The position numbers and the translations under genes were made by a program. From an uncultured Rikenellaceae bacterium (GTDB taxonomy: Bacteria > Bacteroidota > Bacteroidia > Bacteroidales > Rikenellaceae), in contig CASEGL010000001.1 of NCBI GenBank assembly GCA_949287525.1, forward strand, positions 124,001-188,000: DNA of 64,000 bases, given 5' to 3'. The notes under the pieces were generated by a model. The model had not been told where the DNA came from and did no database searches. It was given only the letters and a program-made list of their open reading frames with translations. This document shows positions 36,643-45,544 of this stretch, in pieces (positions within the stretch are counted from its first letter, which is position 1; each line of letters starts with the position of its first letter).

Positions 36643-36676
36643 GGCCTTGCACAACGGTGCAAGGCCGTTTTTTTTG
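36643..36676 (+). terminator. Terminator of tonB
   Basis: Perfect stem GGCCTTGCAC / GTGCAAGGCC with a short loop and a run of eight T after one G. Confidence 0.9.
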
Positions 36677-36964
36677 CGTCCCCTGCGCCATCCGCCCGAA
36701 TCCGGCTTCCGGCAGACACTTTCATCCGTCGTCCCTTCGTATGACCGACTCACCGGACGCAAGGCTTCCTGCGCCGCCCCGCTTCCGCCGCCATCCTGCA
36801 CGGCAACAGCCCGCCTTATACGGCATGCTGCACGTACAGCCTTTCCCTGTACGCAAGACAGCGCTCCGGCCTGGACACGCAACGGCATCACGCAAACAGC
36901 CCTCCGGCAGGTAGCGCCATCCCCGCAGCACTCCGCCCCGACACAAGAGAAAATAAAACTATAC

Positions 36965-37095
36965 CGCACGAAGAGCGGCACACCGACAACGCAGGGAGAA
37001 TGCCCCCACCGAATGAAGGGCTGGACACCGACGACGCAAGAAGCAATACCCCCACCGCATGAAGAGACGGCGCGCCGACAACGCAAGGGCGCAGA
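36965..37095. repeat. Imperfect 45-47 base tandem repeat between tonB and the antiporter
   Basis: The block ACCGACAACGC begins at 36982, recurs as ACCGACGACGC at 37027 and as GCCGACAACGC at 37074, with intervening CCCCCACCG-ATGAAG segments also repeated. The remainder of the gap (36677-36964) shows no gene I would support; open frames there are arginine- or cysteine-rich and lack family features. Confidence 0.55.
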
Positions 37096-37119
37096 GGCGG
37101 CTCGCCGAACGGCCGGCCG

Positions 37120-39180
37120 TCAGGTCAGATAACGGGTGCCTTCGTTGATGCCGACCTGTACGGGGAACACCAGCACAAGGTTGTTGAACGGACGCTGCCG
37201 GCTGAAATAACGCGGCACGCGCGCCATGATCGGATTATAGGAGAATCCGCCCCGCCGGCTCAGCACGACCCACACCATGTCGCCCGAACGGACATGGCGC
37301 AGCAGCGGCCGGAAATCGGACCAGTCACTGAAATGGACATAGGCGATCTCGCCTTTCTTGCCGGCCAGCAGCTTCTTCAGCACGCCGAGAGTCTCCATCG
37401 ATCCGTTGAATACGATACGCGTTCCCGTATTCTGCACGACATTCCACAACCGACTGACCATCTGAACGAATCCCGCTTCCCGCTCGGCCGACTCCGGAAC
37501 GACGACCACATGCCGCTTCACGGTGGCCAGCGGCTGCACGGAGTTGTAGATAAACGTTCCTACGCTGCTCTCCACCAGCAGGTTTTCCAGAATGCGTCCC
37601 AACGAATCGGGCTGGATGTCCTTCGCCCGATTGATGCCGACCACCATGTCGGTAATGTTTCTCTCCTTGGCAACGCTGACAATCGCATTCGAGATGTTCA
37701 GGTCGTAGCGCAAAATATCCTCCACGGCGTTGTCCGCAGCCGCGGCCGTCCGTACTACGGTTTGCAGAATACGCTGGGAACGCTTCCATTCCTGATCGTT
37801 CGTACTGTGGTTCTCGATGACTTTCAGCGCATACAGGCCGCCCTTGTGCTGCGGCGACTTGAGCGCCAGGCTGAGATTCACCAGTTCGTCGGCCGTCTCC
37901 TCGTTGCTCACCGACAGCAGGATGTGTTCGGTCTGCGGTTCCTCGCTCCGGTCGAACTCCTCCCGCACGGCAATGTTGTGCGCCCCGCGCTGCACGGCGA
38001 ACGATGCCGTCACACAGGTGACCAGAATCATCAGAATCGTACCGTTCAGCACACTCTCGTTCAGCAGCCGGATCGGTTCGCCGTCGGCATCGGTTCCCAG
38101 AATCACATTATAGCCCACAATGACGGCAGCCAGCGTAGCGGCCGCCTGCGCATTGCTCAATCCGAATATGATGCGCCGCTGGTCGACCGACAGGCGGAAA
38201 GTCTTCTGGGTCATCCATGCCGCGATATATTTGGCCGCCGTCGCCACCACAATCATGCAGCTGCCCACCTTGATTGTCTCCCAGCTGGTAAATGCCCGAT
38301 AGTCCACCAGCATGCCGACGCTCAGCAGGAAGAACGGGATAAAAAGGGCATTGCCGACAAACTCGATGCGGTTCATCAGCGGCGAGGAGTGCGGGATGAA
38401 CCGGTTGAGTGCCAGTCCGGCCAGGAAGGCGCCGATTATCGCCTCCATACCGGCCAACTGGGCGAGAAACGCCCCCAGGAAGACCATCATCAGCACGAAG
38501 ACATACTGCGAGATGCTGTCATTCACCCGTTTGAAGAACCAGCGGGTAATCAGCGGAAAGAGGAACAGGACAATCGCGGCAAACAGCACCACCGAGGTTC
38601 CCAGTCTGATCCAGAATGCCTGATCGGTCTGTCCGGTGGCCATGCCGACGATGATGGTCAGCACGAGCAGCGCCAGCGTATCGGTAATCATGGTGCCTCC
38701 GACGGCGATGCTCACCGCCTTGTCGCGCACGATACCCAGCCGGCTCACGATCGGATAGGCGATCAGCGTATGGGAGGCGAACATGCTGGCCAGCAGCACG
38801 GACGACAGCAGACTGAAACGGAACACCCACAGACAGAGGGCCGTACCCAGCAGCATCGGCACCAGAAAAGTGTAGAGGCCGAAGACGAGGCTCTTCGTGC
38901 TGTTGCGCCGGAAATCGCCCATGTCGATCTCCAGTCCCGCGAGGAACATGATGTAGAGCAGCCCTGCCGTTCCCGACAGGATGATGCTGCTGTCGCGCGT
39001 GATAAGGTTGAACCCATAGGGTCCGATGACGGCACCGGCAATAATCAGCCCCAGCAGATGAGGGATCTTCAGTTTGTTCAGCAACAGCGGCGATGCAAGA
39101 ATAATCACCAGGATGATGAGAAACTTCAGAACCGGATCCGCCAAAGGCAACGAAAAATCGGGCGTGACCGTCAGAAACAT
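37120..39180 (-). CDS. CPA2-type cation:proton antiporter with C-terminal Usp-like region
   Basis: A 686-residue membrane protein from the ATG at 39180. About 12 helices in the first 420 residues match the Na+/H+ or K+/H+ exchanger family (PLLLNKLKIPHLLGLIIAGAV, MFASHTLIAYPIVSRLGI, EAIIGAFLAGLALNRFIPHS). Residues 430-686 are cytoplasmic and resemble universal stress protein domains (VVGINRAKDIQPDSLGRI). An alternative start at 39240 would add 20 residues. The transported ion and its regulator are unknown. Confidence 0.9.
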   Translation of the reverse strand: MFLTVTPDFSLPLADPVLKFLIILVIILASPLLLNKLKIPHLLGLIIAGAVIGPYGFNLITRDSSIILSGTAGLLYIMFLAGLEIDMGDFRRNSTKSLVFGLYTFLVPMLLGTALCLWVFRFSLLSSVLLASMFASHTLIAYPIVSRLGIVRDKAVSIAVGGTMITDTLALLVLTIIVGMATGQTDQAFWIRLGTSVVLFAAIVLFLFPLITRWFFKRVNDSISQYVFVLMMVFLGAFLAQLAGMEAIIGAFLAGLALNRFIPHSSPLMNRIEFVGNALFIPFFLLSVGMLVDYRAFTSWETIKVGSCMIVVATAAKYIAAWMTQKTFRLSVDQRRIIFGLSNAQAAATLAAVIVGYNVILGTDADGEPIRLLNESVLNGTILMILVTCVTASFAVQRGAHNIAVREEFDRSEEPQTEHILLSVSNEETADELVNLSLALKSPQHKGGLYALKVIENHSTNDQEWKRSQRILQTVVRTAAAADNAVEDILRYDLNISNAIVSVAKERNITDMVVGINRAKDIQPDSLGRILENLLVESSVGTFIYNSVQPLATVKRHVVVVPESAEREAGFVQMVSRLWNVVQNTGTRIVFNGSMETLGVLKKLLAGKKGEIAYVHFSDWSDFRPLLRHVRSGDMVWVVLSRRGGFSYNPIMARVPRYFSRQRPFNNLVLVFPVQVGINEGTRYLT

Positions 39181-39347
39181 GGCTAATTTCTGTTTGCAGA
39201 TGATGAAAGGAAAGATACTTTTTTTTGCGGACAAAAACAAGTCTCCGACCGTCCGTCACGGGCAAAGAAAGATGCGGAACGAATCCGCCTCCTTGGGTAA
39301 ATATGCTGTTCCGGAACGTAACACAACGCCCCTTCGAGCAATTTCTG

Positions 39348-40298
39348 CTATTTGTGCGAGAAGATGAACTGCGAACTGATCTCGTTGTAGTTGTACACAC
39401 GGCTGATGACATCCGCAAATACGTCTGCCGTACTCAGCACGGTGAGTTTGGAGGTGTCCTTGTCCTCACGCAACGGGATCGTATCGGTCAGGATCACCTC
39501 GGAGAGCATGCTGTTGTTCAGGTTCTCGTAAGCGGCGCCCGACAGTACGGGGTGCGTGGCGATGGCACGTACGCTGCGTGCGCCCTGCTCCATGAACATG
39601 TTGGCAGCCTTGGTGATCGTGCCGCCCGTATCGATCATGTCGTCGAGCAGGATGATGTTGCGGTCCTTCACCTCGCCGATGGCGATCATCTTGGCAACTT
39701 CGTTGGCTTTCTCACGATGCTTGTGGCATACGACCAGCGGAGCGTTCAGATAGGAAGCGTAGCTGTGCGCACGTTTTGCACCGCCGATATCCGGCGTTGC
39801 GACCGACAGGTTGTCCAGACCGAGCGACTCGATGTAGGGGATGAACACGCGGTTGGCGTGGATGTGATCCACCGGCACATCGAAAAATCCCTGAATCTGA
39901 TCGGCGTGCAGATCCATCGTGATGATACGGTCCACACCGGCCGACACGAGCAGGTTGGCGACGAGTTTGGCTCCGATCGACACGCGGGGACGGTCCTTGC
40001 GGTCCTGACGCGCCCATCCGAAATAAGGCATCACGGCGATAACCTTGTATGCCGATGCACGTTTGGCGGCATCGATCATCAGCAGAAGCTCCATCAAGTT
40101 ATCTGCGGGGGGAGGCGTGGACTGAACGATAAATACCGTGCAGCCGCGAATGCTCTCCTCGAAAGCAGGCTGGAATTCTCCGTCACTGAACCGGCTTACC
40201 TTCAGGTCGCCCAATTCGCATCCGAAACTCTTGGCGATCTTCTCGGCCAAAGCATGAGAACCGCTTCCGGCGAAGATCTTCAGTTTGTGAGTTGCCAT
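39348..40298 (-). CDS. prs: Ribose-phosphate pyrophosphokinase
   Basis: A 316-residue PRPP synthase, making phosphoribosyl pyrophosphate from ribose-5-phosphate and ATP for nucleotides, histidine and tryptophan. It carries FSDGEFQPAFEESIRG, the ATP loop region PYFGWARQDRKDRPR, the metal site MDLHADQIQGFF and the PRPP loop LLDDMIDTGGTI. The gene has its own promoter. Confidence 0.96.
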   Translation of the reverse strand: MATHKLKIFAGSGSHALAEKIAKSFGCELGDLKVSRFSDGEFQPAFEESIRGCTVFIVQSTPPPADNLMELLLMIDAAKRASAYKVIAVMPYFGWARQDRKDRPRVSIGAKLVANLLVSAGVDRIITMDLHADQIQGFFDVPVDHIHANRVFIPYIESLGLDNLSVATPDIGGAKRAHSYASYLNAPLVVCHKHREKANEVAKMIAIGEVKDRNIILLDDMIDTGGTITKAANMFMEQGARSVRAIATHPVLSGAAYENLNNSMLSEVILTDTIPLREDKDTSKLTVLSTADVFADVISRVYNYNEISSQFIFSHK

Positions 40299-40344
40299 GG
40301 ATAGTAATTATTTTTCGGGATTTGGTTTAAGTGTGTTACCGACA

Positions 40345-40352
40345 CAAAGGTA
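40345..40352 (-). promoter_or_regulatory. -7 box of prs
   Basis: Reads TACCTTTG on the minus strand, a full consensus match, 47 bases before the prs start codon. Confidence 0.5.
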
Positions 40353-40406
40353 AGCGATTCCACGAAACGATACTACATTTTTGTTCCGATTTTATTGAAA
40401 AACCGT

Positions 40407-41012
40407 TTATTCGCCCGTCCGGTCATCCAAACAGCCATCGATGAAACCGAGAATCGCATCGCGTCCCTGCTTTTTGACCGACGACGAGCGGAAGCGGGGA
40501 GGCAATTCCTCCCACTCCTGCGCCAGGGTCCGCTCATAGGCGCGGATGTTCTCCTCCGTCTGACCGGCCGACTGCTTGTCGCACTTGGTAAAGACGATGC
40601 CGAACGGCACCCCTTCGCGCCCCAGCAGGCGCATGAAGTCGAGGTCGATCTTCATCGGGGCGTGGCGCGAATCGACCAGCACGAACAGGAACCACAGCTT
40701 GCGCGCCTTGAGTACATAGTCGGTGATGAGCCGGCCGAACTCCTGCCGGTCGCTCTTGGAGGTCTTGGCATAGCCGTATCCGGGCAGATCGACCAGATAC
40801 CACTGGCGGTTGATCAGGAAATGGTTGATCAGCTTCGTCTTGCCGGGCGTGGCCGACACCTTGGCCAGGGCGCCGTTGTCGGTCAGCATGTTGATGAGCG
40901 ACGACTTGCCGACGTTGCTGCGCCCGATAAACGCAAATTCCGGCAGACCGTCGTCCGGAATCTGGGACAGTTTGCCGCTGCTGAAAGCGAATGTTGCCGA
41001 CGATATTTTCAT
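40407..41012 (-). CDS. engB: Ribosome biogenesis GTPase YihA/YsxC
   Basis: A 201-residue TrmE-Era-type GTPase needed for 50S assembly. The G motifs are GRSNVGKSS (G1, about residue 34), DLPGYG (G3), TKCD (G4) and the G5-like region near the end. It is transcribed from the promoter at 41045-41074, divergent from fbp. Confidence 0.95.
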   Translation of the reverse strand: MKISSATFAFSSGKLSQIPDDGLPEFAFIGRSNVGKSSLINMLTDNGALAKVSATPGKTKLINHFLINRQWYLVDLPGYGYAKTSKSDRQEFGRLITDYVLKARKLWFLFVLVDSRHAPMKIDLDFMRLLGREGVPFGIVFTKCDKQSAGQTEENIRAYERTLAQEWEELPPRFRSSSVKKQGRDAILGFIDGCLDDRTGE

Positions 41013-41044
41013 GGAATCTCTGCGAGGCGTACCGCCTCTGCGGA

Positions 41045-41074
41045 CAAAGATACGAAAACCCGCGCCAAACGCAA
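41045..41074 (-). promoter_or_regulatory. Promoter of engB
   Basis: On the minus strand TTG (41074-41072), 19 bases, TATCTTTG (41052-41045). Both elements and the spacing match the consensus. Confidence 0.7.
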
Positions 41075-41173
41075 GGCTCCACCCCTCCGATTCGCCGCAT
41101 CCGGCAGGGTCGCCTCCCCGCCGGAGCCGCCCTGCACCCCGCCGCCGGATCGCCCACTTATCGGCACGATTTA

Positions 41174-41205
41174 TTTGTTTTTTCGAAGCCTGACAATTAT
41201 ATTTG
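41174..41205 (+). promoter_or_regulatory. Promoter of fbp
   Basis: TTTG at 41174-41177, 20 bases, TATATTTG at 41198-41205. One of the clearest promoters in the window; the ATG follows 39 bases later. Confidence 0.72.
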
Positions 41206-41244
41206 TTAATAAATTCATACTAAAAACCATATCCGGAAACGACT

Positions 41245-42261
41245 ATGCAAAAGGGAATCGCTTTAAATGAGTTCATCATCCAGCAACAACAGACGGATTA
41301 TCCGACGGCGGGCGGCAACTTCTCCCGACTGCTCCACCATATCGGCATCGCAGCCAAGAAAGTGAATCGCGAGGTCAACAAGGCCGGACTGATCGACATT
41401 CTCGGCAAGGCCGGCAGCGAAAACGTGCAGGGCGAGGAGCAGCAGAAGCTCGACATCTATGCCAACGAGACCTTCATGAAGGAGCTGCAGGCCAGCGGTG
41501 AATGCTGCGGCATCGCTTCCGAGGAGAACGAGGATCCGGCAACTTTCCACGAAGGATTGTGCAGCAACGCCAAGTACATCGTCTGCATGGATCCGCTGGA
41601 CGGTTCGTCCAACATCGACGTGAACGTTTCGGTAGGAACGATCTTCTCGATCTACCGCCGCAAATCGCCCATCGGCACGCCGGCCACGCGCGAGGACTTC
41701 CTCCAGAAAGGCACCGAAATGGTGGCGGCCGGCTACATTATCTACGGCTCTTCGACCGTGCTGGTCTATACGGCGGGCAACGGCGTGAATGGCTTTACGC
41801 TCGACCCTTCGATCGGCGAGTTCTGCCTCTCCCACCCCAACATCAAGACACCGGCGAGCGGCAAGATCTACTCGATCAACGAAGGCTACTACGAGAAGTT
41901 CCCGCAGGGGGTCAAACGCTACATCAAACACTGCCAGGAGAAGGATCCGGCAACCAAACGCCCCTACACGTCGCGTTACATCGGTTCGCTGGTCGCCGAC
42001 TTCCACCGCAACATGCTCAAGGGCGGCGTCTTCATCTATCCGCCGACGGACAGCCATCCGAACGGCAAACTCCGCCTGCTGTACGAATGCAACCCGATCG
42101 CCTTCATCGCCGAGCAGGCCGGAGGAGCCGCCTTCTCGGACAGCCGCCGCACGCTTGACCTGCAGCCGGAGACCATCCACCAGCGCGTGCCGTTCTATGT
42201 GGGTTCGCCCGACATGGTACACAAGCTGCAGGAGTTCCTGAAAGAGGCCAAAGACATCTGA
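41245..42261 (+). CDS. fbp: Class I fructose-1,6-bisphosphatase
   Basis: A 338-residue gluconeogenic phosphatase. The class I metal site [20 protein letters not shown] is present near residue 113, as are the SEENEDP segment and the C-terminal [12 protein letters not shown]. Many gut Bacteroidetes carry the unrelated class III enzyme, so the presence of class I is worth noting. A thioredoxin gene follows after 16 bases. Confidence 0.96.
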   Translation: MQKGIALNEFIIQQQQTDYPTAGGNFSRLLHHIGIAAKKVNREVNKAGLIDILGKAGSENVQGEEQQKLDIYANETFMKELQASGECCGIASEENEDPATFHEGLCSNAKYIVCMDPLDGSSNIDVNVSVGTIFSIYRRKSPIGTPATREDFLQKGTEMVAAGYIIYGSSTVLVYTAGNGVNGFTLDPSIGEFCLSHPNIKTPASGKIYSINEGYYEKFPQGVKRYIKHCQEKDPATKRPYTSRYIGSLVADFHRNMLKGGVFIYPPTDSHPNGKLRLLYECNPIAFIAEQAGGAAFSDSRRTLDLQPETIHQRVPFYVGSPDMVHKLQEFLKEAKDI

Positions 42262-42277
42262 TCGACAATTCGCCAGC

Positions 42278-42610
42278 ATGATGAAACACGAAAAGGCAAC
42301 CGGCAGTTTCCAGCGTCTGATCGGTGACGCAACCCCCGTACTGGTCGATTTCTTCGCCACGTGGTGCGCACCGTGCCGGATGACGGCGCCCGCCCTCGAC
42401 ACGCTGAAGCAACGACTGGGCGGCGCGCTGCGGATCATCAAGATCGACATCGACAATCCGCACAATGCCGCCCTGGTGGCTCGCTACGGAGTCCGGAGCG
42501 TCCCGACGCTGATGCTGTTCCGTCAGGGCGAACTGCTGTGGCGCGAAAGCGGAGCGCGTTCCGCCGACGAACTGGAACGCATCGTCCGCGACCGGACGGT
42601 TGTCGGATAG
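42278..42610 (+). CDS. trxA: Thioredoxin
   Basis: A 110-residue thioredoxin fold protein with active site WCAPCR near residue 30 and the cis-proline segment RSVPTLMLF. The usual thioredoxin centre is WCGPC; alanine replaces the glycine, which is common in Bacteroidetes. It reduces cytoplasmic disulfides. It is co-transcribed with fbp; a strong hairpin follows. Confidence 0.9.
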   Translation: MMKHEKATGSFQRLIGDATPVLVDFFATWCAPCRMTAPALDTLKQRLGGALRIIKIDIDNPHNAALVARYGVRSVPTLMLFRQGELLWRESGARSADELERIVRDRTVVG

Positions 42611-42629
42611 CCACCCCCCTCCCCAACAG

Positions 42630-42663
42630 GCGGGGCAGGATCGCAACGATCCTGCCCCGCTTT
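42630..42663 (+). terminator. Terminator after trxA
   Basis: A 14-pair perfect stem (GCGGGGCAGGATCG and its complement) with a three-base loop, followed by TTTGCTTTG. Confidence 0.8.
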
Positions 42664-42753
42664 GCTTTGTCCGGCGGCCGCCGAAACAACATGTGCGGCC
42701 TCCGGAAACGGAAGCCGCACACACGCGCCGCCGGCAGAGGCCGGCAGACTCTG

Positions 42754-43836
42754 TCACTTTACACGCACCTCGACGATCGGCTGCTGCGTCACTTCATCCA
42801 GCGGCGCCACCTGATACTTGACGCGGTCGAACCGGATCTTGTTCAGATCGAAGCAACGTATCGCGCTGTTGTACATGGAGCGGTAATAGATCATGCCGTT
42901 GGTGATGTCGGTAGCCGACGTCCACTGCGTCGCACTGGGAATATCGGTCACCGTCTCGCCGGCACCGAACTCGATGCCGATCGGAATGTCGAAGTTGTTG
43001 AGAATCTGGAAGCACTCCACGACAGTCTCCGCACCGGTCTGGTATTGCGGGGCGGTCGCCTTGTAGAATGCGGCGCGCACGAAGCGGGACGGAGGGGTCA
43101 CGTCGCCCGGCAGGCCGAGGAATCCGCTGCCCGCGCCGAACGGAGCCAGCTGTGCGGCGCCGAACTTATGGGCTGCCGCACTGCCCGCCGCCAGATTGAC
43201 ATAGTTGTTCAGATTGGTCATCTGCCACTCGAAGCCGGGCGAATTGGTCAGCACGCCGAGTTCGTTCTCATAGAAGTGGGGTTCGCCACCCACAATTTCG
43301 AGGACGACCTGACGTCCCGAACGGTCGGCAATCCGCCAATGCACGGTCGATGCGCGCGGATCGATCGCCACCACGCGGATCTGCTTGATGGCCTCGACAG
43401 CCTCCTCCACCGTCGCACAGTTGCCGAGCAGCCAGGGTACCAGCTGCAGGTCAGCAATCGAACGGTCGGCCGACGCCTCCTCGAACGGCTCATACTGGCC
43501 GTATCCGGGGAAATAGAACAGGCCGGCGGAGAGTCCCGCCTCGTTCAACCCCTCGGCCACGAACTGATCCTGTTCAACGGCAAAGCCCACATAACCGTAA
43601 CGGGCCGTGAACTGCATTCCCTGCGTGCCGTTCGGCAGCAGCGCATGCTGGGCATAGCCGCGCGGCACGATCACATACCGGCTGTTCAGGTTACTGCCGC
43701 CCCACTCGATCGTACGGGCCACGACCCAACTGCCGTCCTTGGCCTGCAGGGTGATGCCGGTACAAGCCTCGGACCGGCCGCCGCCTGCAACAAGCGCACC
43801 GGCCAATCCCAATAAAAACCATACGTTTCTTTTCAT
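42754..43836 (-). CDS. Linear amide C-N hydrolase, choloylglycine hydrolase/penicillin V acylase family
   Basis: A 360-residue secreted Ntn hydrolase. A signal peptide ends near residue 24 so that Cys25 (EACTGITL) becomes the N-terminal nucleophile. Other catalytic-region elements: VARTIEWGG (the usual Arg, with Glu where bile salt hydrolases often have Asp), TNSPGFEWQMTNL (Asn) and PSRFVRAAF (Arg). The family includes bile salt hydrolases, penicillin V acylases and acyl-homoserine lactone acylases. The substrate is not decided by sequence; bile salt or N-acyl amide cleavage is plausible in a gut organism. The start at 43836 gives a normal signal peptide; one eight codons upstream is possible. 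Confidence 0.88.
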   Translation of the reverse strand: MKRNVWFLLGLAGALVAGGGRSEACTGITLQAKDGSWVVARTIEWGGSNLNSRYVIVPRGYAQHALLPNGTQGMQFTARYGYVGFAVEQDQFVAEGLNEAGLSAGLFYFPGYGQYEPFEEASADRSIADLQLVPWLLGNCATVEEAVEAIKQIRVVAIDPRASTVHWRIADRSGRQVVLEIVGGEPHFYENELGVLTNSPGFEWQMTNLNNYVNLAAGSAAAHKFGAAQLAPFGAGSGFLGLPGDVTPPSRFVRAAFYKATAPQYQTGAETVVECFQILNNFDIPIGIEFGAGETVTDIPSATQWTSATDITNGMIYYRSMYNSAIRCFDLNKIRFDRVKYQVAPLDEVTQQPIVEVRVK

Positions 43837-43874
43837 AAACTCGCATTTAAGTGTTTTCATAATTTTCCATACAG

Positions 43875-43912
43875 CAAAAACGAGGCCGCACTGCTGCGAT
43901 CCCCGTTTTATT
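43875..43912. terminator. Terminator of the AlkD-like gene
   Basis: On the minus strand CGGGGATCGC pairs with GCGGCCTCG (one bulge, two wobbles), followed by T5. On the + strand T4 also follows, so it could work in both directions. Confidence 0.65.
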
Positions 43913-43952
43913 TTGCATTCCGACCGAAAAAAGTCGTTTGTCCAGTTCCGGA

Positions 43953-44519
43953 TCACTCGGCGTCGGAGAGCGCCTCCAGCAGATTGCCCGCCGCCTGGCG
44001 GATCCAGGCCGGATTGCCCTCTTCCGCAAAGCGGGATGCCTGCGCGGCGGCGAGGCTCCGTTCGGACGGTGTCAGGCGCTCCTTGGCGCGGGCCGCCGTC
44101 AGCAAGGCGCAGTAGCGCAACAGTTCGGGTGCCTGGTCCGTTCCCCAGCGCTCCATGACCGTACCGGCCAGACCGGTTCGCGAGAGCAGCGAGAAAGCCA
44201 GATTCTCGGCCAGCTCCACATTGGTTACGCTCCCGCCCCAGAAGTCGAGCTCCCCGGCCGTCACGGCCTGCGGATCGGCAATCGCATACGATGCCAGGCG
44301 CAGTTCGCGCAACTGCTGACCGCACAGGAACCGGGCAAACGCATGATCGGGTGCGAACGAAGCGGCCGCCCGGCGCACGACATGCAGGCTCACGCCCCAG
44401 TTGCAGGGATAGTGGATGCCGCGGCTCTCCATGCTTTCCGACACGGCGCCGTTGATCTCACGCTTGATGAGCCGCATGTAGGCGGCCATCTTCTCCGCAT
44501 TGCTCCGCTCACCCATCAT
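43953..44519 (-). CDS. AlkD-like DNA alkylation repair family protein
   Basis: A 188-residue all-helical protein. The segment INGAVSESMESRGIHYPCNW followed by GVSLHVVRRAAASF and FLCGQQLRELRLASYAIADP matches the small Bacteroidetes relatives of AlkD, HEAT-repeat DNA glycosylases for alkylated bases. Whether it is an active glycosylase cannot be judged. Its ATG overlaps the DUF4831 stop codon by one base (TGATG), so translation is probably coupled. Confidence 0.62.
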   Translation of the reverse strand: MMGERSNAEKMAAYMRLIKREINGAVSESMESRGIHYPCNWGVSLHVVRRAAASFAPDHAFARFLCGQQLRELRLASYAIADPQAVTAGELDFWGGSVTNVELAENLAFSLLSRTGLAGTVMERWGTDQAPELLRYCALLTAARAKERLTPSERSLAAAQASRFAEEGNPAWIRQAAGNLLEALSDAE

Positions 44520-45439
44520 CAGAATCCCCTGTCTTCCGGTGCGACCACCGTTTTCACGCCGTACTGATAGATCGGCTCCACGACGCTGCACAGCACCTCG
44601 CGTCCGTACGACACGCGGCACTCGGTCAGATCGGGTACGGCATACTCGCGTCCGCCCTTGATCTTACCGGCTTTCGGATCGGCCGGATAGGCTCTGGCAG
44701 CCACGCCCTGGGGACGGCACTCCAGCAACACGGGATCGCCGGAGAGGTCGTCGGTCGGCAGCACACCCGCATCCGTGCGGAAGCGGCACACCACCGAAGT
44801 CGTCGTTGCGGCATCCGGCACGATGCGGAAACGCACCTTGTAGGTCTCCGTACGCTGCGTACCGAAGAACAGTTCCAGGTATTCGCGCTCCATACGGTCG
44901 ATCCGCTCGACGGCCGTCTTCAGACCCTCGCCGTACACCGTCTCGGCATAGTCGCCCAGCACCAGTTCGGCACGGCGGGTACGCATGTAATAGATCGCCT
45001 CGGCGGCCTTCTGGGCAGCGCTTTCGAGCGACATGTTCTCCATGCTCATCCGGTCGGGCTGCACGCGCGAAATGGGTTCACGCACCTCCTGCGGACGGGG
45101 ACGCTCCATCGGAGCCGGTTCGCGGCGCGCCTCCGGACGGCCGGCATCCGCCACCCGCACCGCAGCGTCCACGATCGTATAGTTCTCCTTGTCGGCCAGC
45201 GGCGCGATCACGCCGAAGTATTTCTGGGCAAAACGGGCATAGGGACCGGTCTGCACCGTCTCCTTCTGCACCGTCAGTTCCACCTCCAGCGCCGTGGAGG
45301 GAATGACATAGACACGTTCGCCGCCGGTACGCACCGTCTCGCCGACGGGCATCAGCTTCAGATTCTGCGCCGAAGCGGTTCCGGCCAACAGCACAGCCGC
45401 ACAAGCTGCCAGTTGTATTTTCATCATGTTTTTCATCAT
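44519..45439 (-). CDS. DUF4831 family exported protein
   Basis: About 306 residues, with a signal peptide ending near GTASAQ. The conserved region IPSTALEVELTVQKETVQTG followed by PYARFAQKYFGV is the DUF4831 core, a family largely restricted to Bacteroidetes with no known function. A central segment rich in R, P and E (APMERPRPQEVREP) follows, then a helical stretch. Several ATGs lie close together (45460, 45439, 45436, 45427, 45424); 45439 or 45436 keeps a normal signal peptide. Confidence 0.8.
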   Translation of the reverse strand: MMKNMMKIQLAACAAVLLAGTASAQNLKLMPVGETVRTGGERVYVIPSTALEVELTVQKETVQTGPYARFAQKYFGVIAPLADKENYTIVDAAVRVADAGRPEARREPAPMERPRPQEVREPISRVQPDRMSMENMSLESAAQKAAEAIYYMRTRRAELVLGDYAETVYGEGLKTAVERIDRMEREYLELFFGTQRTETYKVRFRIVPDAATTTSVVCRFRTDAGVLPTDDLSGDPVLLECRPQGVAARAYPADPKAGKIKGGREYAVPDLTECRVSYGREVLCSVVEPIYQYGVKTVVAPEDRGF

Positions 45440-45504
45440 GTATCCTGTTTTATGACACACATCGTCTCACGAACGGATCCCACGGGGAATCCCTCCGTTT
45501 CCTA

Positions 45505-45512
45505 CAAAGTTA
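45505..45512 (-). promoter_or_regulatory. -7 box of the DUF4831-AlkD unit
   Basis: Reads TAACTTTG on the minus strand, a full consensus match, about 66 bases before the start codon. Confidence 0.5.
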
Positions 45513-45544
45513 CGGTTTTAACCCGACGATGTCTCTCTCCTGGC

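Noticed and set aside
36616..37086. Minus-strand frame in the gap after tonB, rich in Cys, Val and Gly
   Set aside because: The composition follows the local repeat, no family or promoter is visible, and it runs through the tonB terminator.
37294..39186. Long open frame antisense to the antiporter
   Set aside because: Histidine-, arginine- and glutamine-rich as expected for the reverse of a membrane protein gene; no domain features.
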